From Antedon bifida (lineage: Eukaryota; Echinodermata; Crinoidea; Comatulida; Antedonidae), in contig OY727094.1 in NCBI GenBank assembly GCA_963402885.1, positions 25,484,501-25,548,500 of the forward strand: a stretch of DNA of 64,000 nucleotides, given 5' to 3'. The number at the start of each line of letters is the position of its first letter. Position 1 is the stretch's first letter. The notes under the pieces were generated by a model. It was given only the letters and a program-made list of their open reading frames with translations. It did not search any database and was not told where the DNA came from. Made by a program: the position numbers and the translations under genes. Of the stretch, positions 57,301 through 64,000 are shown in pieces.

Positions 57301-57694
57301 AATGGTTGCAGAAGGAGATCTCACAGCAACAACTGAGCAACAGTTGGTCTCTGTCGAGGATGGCCAATATGTCTTAAATGATGGAACATTTGTTAAACAA
57401 GTTGTTCCTGAGGACCAAACTGGCCAAATCATAAGCAACAACCAGATTGTTTCCGATGGTAAAATAGTTTCCAATAGCGACATTGCAAATGCACACATTG
57501 TCACAGAGGATGAATTGCGCAGAGGTCAAATAGTTATTGATGGTCAGGTGGTTGAAGGTCAAGTAAATGAGGAAGGTCACATAGTGATTGATGGTGAATT
57601 GACCGAGGGTCAACTTATTGTCAATCGTCAGATGTTGAGCGAAGCAAAAGGAGGAATAGTACAAAGTGAAGAAGCAATAGCTACTGATTTATAA
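30321..57694 (+). CDS. PR-domain, AT-hook, C2H2 zinc-finger transcription factor (about 1081 aa)
   Basis: Exons: 30321-30336 (ATG), 35198-35322, 35806-35952, 36662-37001, 37597-38250, 38625-38783, 39446-39590, 40224-40390, 54657-54833, 55349-55488, 56303-56536, 56753-57694 (TAA). Phases agree throughout; a candidate extra exon at 31143-31207 breaks phase and is described apart. A PR/SET-like domain spans exons 2-4 (GAFIVIKAKQ, RYGPFKG, WFRFIKPA, KKFFLEITEDMTIGDEY). Two AT-hooks follow (RRRGRPRKQP and RPRGRPRKDGRP, the second before a long Lys/Arg run). About 12 fingers come next, the first C2HC (CVLCGKSF then HRQTC) and the fourth missing its last ligand. The C-terminus is about 400 residues rich in Gln and in repeated IVIDGQ/IVSDG-type words, probably an activation domain. 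It is PRDM-like, but I cannot assign a member; PRDM10 or PRDM15 relatives are candidates. One intron is 14.3 kb. Confidence 0.8.
31143..31207 (+). other. doubtful PR-domain-like exon candidate
   Basis: Between a CTGCAG acceptor and an AAG/GTACAA donor, 65 nt continue the frame of exon 30321-30336 and encode VQIVCDQAESEDLPVLGGLS then IK, like the LPxGLxIK start of PR domains. However, it ends in phase 0 while the next exon (35198) needs phase 1, whereas 30321-30336 joins 35198 directly in frame. It also lies inside the TIR-bounded block. Either a small exon of 3n+1 nt is missing or this is a decoy. Confidence 0.3.
32301..33000 (+). repeat. degenerate tandem repeat, about 130-155 bp unit
   Basis: Five or six copies begin CATTGCAAAATTAGGTTCMATT and contain TGCTTAGAATTTCGCTCA and TTTTTCCCACAT; spacing varies between 95 and 155 bp. 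Confidence 0.75.
34801..35122. mobile_element. MITE with 16-bp perfect terminal inverted repeats
   Basis: ATGCACTTGTCAATTG at 34801-34816 and its exact complement at 35107-35122 enclose about 290 bp. It sits about 75 bp upstream of exon 35198-35322. The minus-strand open frame inside has no recognisable domain. Confidence 0.75.
37034..37172. mobile_element. MITE family C, copy 5
   Basis: Left end AAAGCTCTGTCTACACTATC, then GAACTAGTTTAACAAAAAAG, GTGATATGACATCA and CATATATGGGCACATCACA. It starts just after exon 36662-37001 in the PR/zinc-finger gene. Confidence 0.8.
38824..38979. mobile_element. MITE family F, copy 1
   Basis: Inverted ends GTTGATATAAATTTTGCGGT and the complement ACCGCAAAATTTATATCAAC enclose GATCAATATGCTTTGATCGT and GACAATCAAAGCATATTG. 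It is intronic, about 40 bp past exon 38625-38783. Confidence 0.8.
39757..39963. mobile_element. MITE with CTGTCCTATTGAA ends
   Basis: The left CTGTCCTATTGAAGAAGGCTG and the right TTGAACAAGGCTGAGCC followed by GAATAGGACAG form imperfect inverted repeats around a CpG-containing interior with CCTAGGTCAGGTCA. Confidence 0.65.
42034..42330 (+). repeat. degenerate tandem repeat, about 105-bp unit x 3
   Basis: Copies share TTTATTACAG, TTAGTTTAGAT, TTTGTGGATTAT and TTTCAAGCTGT words in the same order. Confidence 0.6.
43405..43690 (+). repeat. tandem repeat, about 85-100 bp unit x 3
   Basis: Each copy begins with a form of CTWTCASAGTTTTAATTA, then ACATTTTAAA, a T-rich tract and GTAACTCT, then CTAAAT. 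Confidence 0.7.
44106..51245 (+). mobile_element. tandem array of five Helentron-like (HINE-like) units rich in TGACGTCA
   Basis: Units start at about 44106, 45651, 46799, 47951 and 49471 (about 1.15 or 1.53 kb each). Each begins with a hairpin AACTCGTC-loop-GACGAGTT followed by AGTTATCCGC (AGGTTATCCGC in units 2 and 3), and ends in AGAAAGAAGAATA then A-rich sequence. The shorter units 2 and 3 differ from 1, 4 and 5 by internal indels. The right end (51048-51245) has four copies, one decayed, of AGTTATCCGCT-loop-AGCGGATAACT, the last followed by AA/T. Inverted subterminal repeats, 3' hairpins and a CTAA/T end recall Helentron-type non-autonomous elements, but I cannot prove the class. Open frames inside are chance. 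16 exact TGACGTCA sites lie within. Confidence 0.7.
51048..51245 (+). repeat. tandem 3'-terminal hairpin modules of the array
   Basis: Hairpins at 51048-51072, 51156-51181 and 51218-51243 (stems of 10-11 bp, loops of 4-5 nt), each preceded by TTACAAGG or AACAAGG. A collapsed version, AGTTATATAACT, lies near 51103. Linkers share A-runs and GATGATGAAACAGGACAG. Confidence 0.85.
53947..54024. mobile_element. MITE family F, fragment
   Basis: GAGGACAATCAAAGTATATTG and TGTACCGCAAACTTTATATC match the right half of the element at 38824-38979. Confidence 0.65.
54109..54390 (+). mobile_element. tRNA-derived SINE (Leu/Ser-type head)
   Basis: The head has a perfect A box TGGCCGAGCGG (54119-54129) and a B box GAGTTCGAAGCC (54181-54192), 51 bp apart as in tRNAs with a long variable arm. 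The acceptor stem does not pair fully, so it is not a functional tRNA by eye. The tail AAGCGCCTTGAACACTTTG then GTGCGCTTTATAAATC and a short ATCTTATT repeat resembles LINE-derived SINE 3' ends. Confidence 0.75.
55888..55924 (-). other. C-rich tract, G-quadruplex potential on the minus strand
   Basis: CCCCCTCCCCCTCCCCACCC and following CCCCCACCCCCACCCC give at least six G-runs on the minus strand. It is in the intron between exons 55349-55488 and 56303-56536. Confidence 0.7.
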
Positions 57695-57740
57695 ACATTT
57701 ATAAGTAAAAATAAGAACTATAAAACCTGTATTATTAATG

Positions 57741-58179
57741 AATGACCTGGCATGGGGTTAAAGTTCAAAAGCAGAATTGTGGGTTGAAACATTTAAATGA
57801 CCTGGCATGGAGTTAAAGTTCAAAAGCAGAATTGTGGGTTGAAACATTTAAATGACCTGGCATGGGGTTAAAGTTCAAAAGCAGAATTGGGGGTGAAACA
57901 TTTAAATGACCTGGCATGGGGTTAAAGTTCAAAAGCAGAATTGGGGGTGAAACATTTAAATGACCTGGCATAGGGTTAAAGTTCTAAAGCAGAATTAGGG
58001 ATGAAACATTTAAAATGACCTGGCATAGGGTTAAAGTTCAAAAGCAGAATTGTGGGTTGAAACATTTAAATGACCTGGCATGGGGTTAAAGTTCAAAGCA
58101 GAATTGGGGGTGAAACATTTAAATGACCTGGCATAGGGTTAAAGTTCAAAAGCAAAATTGTGGCGTGAAACATTTAAAT
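57741..58179 (+). repeat. 55-bp tandem repeat x 8 in the 3' UTR of the PR/zinc-finger gene
   Basis: Eight copies start ATGACCTGGCATGGGGTTAA and contain GTTCAAAAGCAGAATTG and GAAACATTTAA, with lengths of 54-56 bp. The array begins 47 nt after the stop codon. Confidence 0.92.
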
Positions 58180-58871
58180 TACTATTGTATTCACACAAGT
58201 TTTCACATTGTTACCAGATACTCAACACCAGATATTCAATGTAAATAACGCACAGTCCCTCTTTTCTTTCCACAATACCAGGACTGTAGGATTCAACTCC
58301 AAAAATTACCTTCAAATATTTAACATTTTCTATTTTTAACAGAATATCATTAAAATGATGTTGCCGACTACTAAAATAGAATACTCCAAATACTTGTAAC
58401 AAGCACGCACTCAATAATTTGACCATTCCCATGTTTAAAATATATATTCTATAGTCCTGAACATGTGGCACCTATTGTAGAAATTCTTTTCACTGCTTTT
58501 CCCATAGTAGTTACTTAAAAAATATTAATTCGGTTGTTTAAAAAATAATGTTCTTTTCACTTGTTTTACCATTATTTTAATTTATTTTTATTTTATAGGA
58601 AGGATAATTTTGTCTTACTAATTTTCCCATGTTTAAATGACATGTTTTACTGCGGGTCTTCCATTAAATTTATATTTAAAATGAATGTATAATTTACTCA
58701 ATGTTATATAACAGCACATTTTCTTTTAATTTTGTTTGTAAATATTAATTGATATAAAATGCTTGAATTAATTACACTTAATTTGTTTTGAGTACTTGAG
58801 TATTTATTCTTTTGTACTTTTGGCTGTTTTCAGTGGATTTCTGTATTTCAGTCTTCAGTATTGATTTTTTC

Positions 58872-58877
58872 AATAAA
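58872..58877 (+). terminator. candidate polyadenylation signal AATAAA of the PR/zinc-finger gene
   Basis: A canonical hexamer in TTTTTTCAATAAATATTTG, about 1.18 kb after the stop codon. Confidence 0.4.
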
Positions 58878-59593
58878 TATTTGACGATACTTGGTTACCT
58901 TTTTGTTCTGAATTGAATTGTGCTTACCTTTTAACAAAGTTTTGTTGGTTACTATTCACTGTGAATAAAATCCCCATAGCTTTTTGCACTGGTACAGATC
59001 CTGGGGTATTTTGGCATGGCAATCCTTCCCCACATATTTCCAAGAGGATGTACTCTCTCATATGTTTTTCTATGGCTTCTTATCACGATTGTCTGGTATC
59101 CACTCAACTTTGACAATGGATCTGCGCCATTGCATTTATGGTTGTGAATCGGTATGCCGGTAAAGAACTATGTATTCTTTAATTGATTTGCAGGTATGTC
59201 ATGGGGGAGGGTGATGATAAGACATATTTACAAAATTTGAACGGAAAAAGAACAGGACTGGGTAGAGCCATTAGAGTGAGACTGTTTATTATCTATATTA
59301 GTATTATATTCCAATACAATTTGTTTATACCTTTGCTGTTGAGTAATATAGACATAGCCTAATACAAATTATTATATTATATATGGTACAAGAAAACACC
59401 GACGAAAAATGAGTAATCGGATCATCTTTTTATTTTTGTATTATTATGGCCATGCCCATTTGAAAAACACTAATCTTAGTTGTACCGCGTTGAACCGCAA
59501 ATACTAATGTAGGGCCGTATTTTTATTCACGCACACATTTTGTATCAACTCTGCAAGTCACCGGTGATTCTGCATCAAAAACATATTTTAATT

Positions 59594-62500
59594 ATGGAAT
59601 TCTTGTCTAAACCCGATTGGTATGGAGTGGCAGAATCAACAGGAGTACGTATTAATATCATTGTATATATTAAACTCACGCAAAGCAATATATACGTGGT
59701 TATATTGTTTTTTTAAACTATAATTGCTAGGCCTACCTAAACGAGATCTTGATTGGTGGTGCTGTGCGGTCCCCTGCCTGCTGGGCTGTGTGCCGAGTTG
59801 CTAGGCCTAGAGTAGAAGCCTATCTCAATACCTGTATATATAGCCCATGTGTCAAAATAATTAATACGTCCTAGGCCTAGATCTTAGCATACATGTTTGA
59901 GGTTGCTGCTGATGATGTTGGCCTTGGCTTTCTCAAATTGTGAGTGTGAACCCCAACCCAACCAACAAATAAATCCCTGTTTAGAACTACAGCCTAACCT
60001 GCCCTAGCTAGGCCTCTAGCAGTTAATCGTAAATTAACTTTGTTTTCTATTTCTTCAGACGTCTATCATGGCTGTACAATATGATGGTGGTGTAGTGATT
60101 GGGGCTGACTCAAGAACCACAACTGGGTATGAATTATTTTGGAATGTTTTCAACCAATTTCTATAAATTCCTGCAAATTAGCATCCAGGGGCGCAGAGGC
60201 GGATCCAGTATTTTTTTAATGGAGGAGGATCAGCGCTCTAACATATATTATTTATAAGATACCACCTAAATCTGCATCTGGGACATACTGTGTTAGTTAC
60301 TGAAATCACAGTATATTTATGAAAAACTAAGCACAAGTTCTTTTAAATACATACATAGTATATCTCTACAAAATTCACCAACAAATCTTAAAACAAACAG
60401 CGCCCTTACAATGTATGAACTCAGACATACAAATGCTGTTCCTCGACTGTACAATATTTACGACCTAAAGCATTTCTTGATATTAATATTATTATTGATT
60501 AATTATTATTACTGTTAGTTAATCATATCTCATAATCATGATTGTAAGCATGCAGTACTTTTTCTTTTTGTTTGTTTTTATTTCTTTTTTTACTTTACCA
60601 TGTGTTTTCCCTGACATACATCTTTGTTTTTATTGTTTGTTTTTATTTCAAATATATTATTAAACTGTACAGTACAAGCAAAGCATAATTAATACTTGCA
60701 AGAACAATTATTTACCATTGGGGTCCTTGTTCTAATTCAATCAAAGATCATATTTAATTTTTTTATTTGCAGTACTCACTATAATTGTTTTTCTACAAAA
60801 ATATCATGCAACAGCAAAGCAAATGCGTGGTAAAAATAAATGCCAGTTTTTAAATACTACTAGTATATTACTTTAATTCATCATTGTATTTTTTTCTCAT
60901 AGAACATACATTGCAAATAGAGTAACAGATAAGTTGACAAAGATACATGACCATATATATTGCTGTAGATCAGGCTCAGCAGCAGATACTCAGGCTGTGG
61001 CAGACATTGCATCCTATCACTTAGACTTCCACAGGTTAGTGAAAAGACAGAAGCAGGACATTTACAATTTAGGCTTTACTACTGGGCCCTAAGGTGAAAG
61101 AAAACACATTATCGCATATTTGACGCTTGTTAATGGCCCGGTGACAGTCTATAAATGCTAATGCCCAAGTAAACATCTTATAATTCTCTAGTATGAGTTG
61201 GCTGTATAAAGTTTCTCCCAAAATTGTTTTTTGTCATTTATTTACATCACATCTACAGTTGCGATCAACGGTTCCACCACTATATACTGTACATGTTGCG
61301 ACAAAACTTTGTGTTCATTAGTGTATAATAACAAAATATTGCCTGCAGGTTTTCTTTATTATACATTTCAATATTCTCACCATCAAACAAAGTCTAATAA
61401 AATTTGTGTCTCCATATTGATAGACTTAGCAGTATTTCCTGAATTGATTTTATGGATGAATTTAATTTTCTTTTATATATTAAAAACTAATTTTTACCAA
61501 ACTACTTACTACTAAATGAATAATATCAAATAATATTTTTTAAGTAGTTTATATTAGCTGCTGCTTTTTTCAAGAGTCCTTAATTGACACAAAAATGTTT
61601 AAGGTGATGTAGAAATTCCGACAGCATAGTAACATTAAGATAAACTTGAGTTTAAAACATTTTTTGTAAAAAAAAAAAATTGCAAAACGTTCAGCGTGTT
61701 TCAGAAATGTATAATTTTAAATAATATTCTTTTTAAATTGTAAATAAATGTTTTACATTTTTTTTATATAATTATTTTCTTACAGTATTGAGTCGGGAAG
61801 TCCGCCACTTGTGAAGACTGCTGCCACACTGTTCCAAAAACTGTGTTATGACTACCGAGAGCAGTTACTAGCTGGAATCATTGTGGCAGGTTGGGATGAA
61901 GAAAATGGGGGTCAGGTATGCTAAAGCTATTTGCTCTATCTCTGTGTGTTTATTGATTTTTCCACACGCATCAACATTATGCACCATTCAACATAAATAA
62001 ATTAAAAGCGGTGTGACTGTGGAAGGTGACCATTTTAATTTATGTGACAATGATGTCATATCGTTGCCATATTTGGCACATCACACTTTTTTGTTTAAAA
62101 CTAGTTTGATAGTGTGACAGAGCTTTAGACCTTCGCCTTTGTTAATCAGAAAGCTAATTATTATGTCTGAGTTGGAGTACCCAGACAATGACCATACGGG
62201 AGAAAACTAAGACAATTTCTCACTTAAAAAGAATGTTCTGAGATTGCCAACAATAATGGTTGCTTCCATGCAACCATAAGTTATTTATTTACACATTACA
62301 GTATAGTATTATGGTACTGGAACCGAAATGGTATTCAACTGGTGGTTGTACTACAGACTGGTGTTTTTCTTTTTCGGTTTATATTGTACCCCCGCTGTAC
62401 AGTAATGCATTTTGTACAGCAACCATTTAGCATTGAAACATATTGTATTCCTTTAATACTTGCAACTAATGATGTTTACACTATACTACTATATGGTGTG

Positions 62501-63341
62501 ACATTACATCATATATAGCATTGGTTATGGTATTCTGCATTTTCCAGTTTATACTGTACCAAGGTATGATGATATACTAAACCATTTAGCATTCATCTGT
62601 AATTGCTTTGTTTATTATTCCCAGGTTTACACTGTACCACTGGGCGGTATGATGGTACGACAACCGTTTAGCATCGGTGGTTCCGGTAGCACATACATCT
62701 ACGGTCATGTTGATGCCACATACAAGGAGAATATGACCAAAGAAGAGTGTTTGAAATTTGTGTCCAATGGTGAGTACTACTTTATGTAGCAATTATTGAT
62801 TCTTCATTAAAAGAACAGATTTAACAACAGATTTAAACAATTTAAGACATACAGTAGTAATGTCAGAATGTATGTATGAAAATCTAGCATAGGGACTAGT
62901 CTTATTCTTTGTTCTGCTTTAAACTAAATAATGTTGAATGCAAAGTTTAAATTGCATGCATGAGTGATTTTTATTGGCCCAGATTTAAGTTTGTCAGCAA
63001 GAATATATGAATATGAATGTCATGTGATTAAATATTCAGCTAAAATTTGTTAAAGCGATCATTAAAAAACAATTTTTCATGTTTTTTTTTAAGCTTTATT
63101 ATATAATCTTTTTAATCTATTTTACATATAAATTGTTCACTGGAGGAATAAATTAAAACAAGTTTATGAAGTCTGTCTATAGATAAATTGTCTATGTTTT
63201 TATCTATGTACAGCATTGGCTCTTGCGATGTTCAGAGATGGGTCAAGTGGTGGAATCGTTCGTCTAGCTTGCATTTCAAAAGACGGCGTAGAACGTTCAC
63301 AAATACTGGGAGACAAATTGCCTAAATTCTATGAAGGATAG
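59594..63341 (+). CDS. PSMB6: 20S proteasome subunit beta type-6 (beta1), 217 aa
   Basis: Exons 59594-59644 (ATG), 60059-60126, 60903-61034, 61786-61915, 62625-62769, 63214-63341 (TAG); all GT-AG, frame kept, 654 nt. A 17-residue propeptide ends in STG, then the mature chain starts [20 protein letters not shown]. Catalytic Thr1, Asp17 and Lys33 are present, with [15 protein letters not shown] and the C-terminal [12 protein letters not shown] typical of beta1. Residue 45 is Arg (CCRSGSAAD), the residue that gives caspase-like specificity in constitutive PSMB6; the immune paralogue PSMB9 has a hydrophobic residue there. The subunit cleaves after acidic residues inside the 20S core. The propeptide is shorter than the 34 residues of human PSMB6, and the catalytic Thr codon is the first codon of exon 2. 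Confidence 0.96.
62036..62128. mobile_element. MITE family C, copy 6 (truncated)
   Basis: ATGTGACAATGATGTCATATCG, GCACATCACACTTTTTTGTT and right end TAGTGTGACAGAGCTTTAG. It lies in the fourth intron of the PSMB6 gene. Confidence 0.7.
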
Positions 63342-64000
63342 ATAATAAATAAATGAATACAAATGACTGGGGTCATAATTGCAAGCTCCATTATACAGTA
63401 ATTGTGTAAATGAATTCTGATAGCGGCAGACATTGGGGATTTTTCAGTTTATGATAATACTGTACACTATTACAACTATTCTTAAACTTGTTATTTTCAA
63501 CAAATAATGTTCTAGAAACTGGAAAATGTTCAAGTTTGTTTACAAAAGCATATGATGTGTGCACATAAGTTAATATTCCTAATAAAGCGACTTTTATTTT
63601 AGGTTCCTAATATTTGTATAAAGACCATTAACTGTATATCAGGGCAGTTTTACATAATAAAGTCATTCATATGCAAATTTCCCTTAAAAGCTAATAAAAT
63701 ATGTTCTTTTATATATAACAATGCCAGTTTTACATAATGCATTCATCTTTTATGCCACAAAAGCTAATAAAATAGATGGTTTTTTTTAAACAGCAGTTTT
63801 GAATGCCAGACTACAAACTATTGAAACTTGTTTTTTATGATAAGAATCTTTTAAAACATCTCCTAGGGCCATGCAAACAAACAAAAGAGTCACTCTTGGC
63901 AAATATATGACTTGGCATAGTGTTAAAAGTAATGGAAGCTCACCTAACATTGAGGAATTTAAAATTGGTCCTTTTAATATTTTGCTGACATATTTTCATT
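63342..64000. other. 3' flank of PSMB6
   Basis: AT-rich sequence with a direct repeat of AGCTAATAAAATA-type words near 63690 and 63762, and CAGTTTTACATAATRMA near 63645 and 63724. No coding region is supported to the window end. Confidence 0.5.
63581..63586 (+). terminator. candidate polyadenylation signal of PSMB6
   Basis: AATAAA about 240 nt after the stop codon. Two overlapping copies also lie directly after the stop at 63344-63353. Confidence 0.4.

Larger units (their letters stand above)
57695..59593. other. 3' UTR of the PR/zinc-finger gene and intergenic DNA before the proteasome gene
   Basis: It holds the 55-bp repeat array and an AATAAA at 58872-58877, which would give a 3' UTR of about 1.2 kb. 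No other coding region is supported. Confidence 0.5.

Overview
The window is nuclear DNA of an animal: AT-rich, with short GT-AG exons in long introns, many small transposable elements and metazoan gene families. Gene content (SLC25A35-like carrier, proteasome beta1, a PR-domain/AT-hook/zinc-finger factor, a secreted collagen plus fibrinogen-like protein, a gasdermin-like ORF) and repeat style suggest an invertebrate deuterostome, perhaps an echinoderm. The species assignment is inference only. I assembled genes by hand from splice signals, reading phase and family resemblance; exon coordinates are given in each entry.

Layout. 1-7592 (+): the 3' part of a Gln/Glu/Arg-rich Golgi-membrane-protein-like gene (GOLIM4/GPP130-like), whose introns hold a ~100-bp tandem array, palindromic MITEs and a possible 18-nt cassette microexon. 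7.6-14.1 kb: no gene, several MITEs. 14111-25555 (-): an eight-exon gene for a 484-aa secreted protein (signal peptide, N-terminal region, 11 Gly-X-Y triplets, fibrinogen-like C-terminus). Its third intron contains a BEL/Pao LTR retrotransposon (17494-24229) with 1170-bp LTRs that look identical, a GAAAC target duplication and one 1444-aa ORF from which the reverse transcriptase block is missing in frame. 26415-27155 (-): an intronless 246-aa ORF resembling the gasdermin/pejvakin N-terminal domain without a C-terminal domain. 28243-29827 (-): a complete three-exon SLC25A35-like carrier. 30321-57694 (+): a PR-domain, two-AT-hook, about 12-finger factor that starts about 0.5 kb from the carrier and is divergent from it. 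Its 14.3-kb intron holds a 7-kb tandem repeat array with 16 exact TGACGTCA palindromes and hairpin-bearing ends. 59594-63341 (+): a complete six-exon proteasome beta1 gene (PSMB6) with its catalytic residues.

The host genes do not form a pathway; they are neighbours. The carrier and the zinc-finger gene may share a bidirectional promoter. The most unusual parts are the RT-less but very young BEL element, the compact gasdermin-like ORF, the CRE-dense Helentron-like array, and a TIR-bounded block in the first intron of the zinc-finger gene that contains a PR-domain-like exon candidate in the wrong phase.
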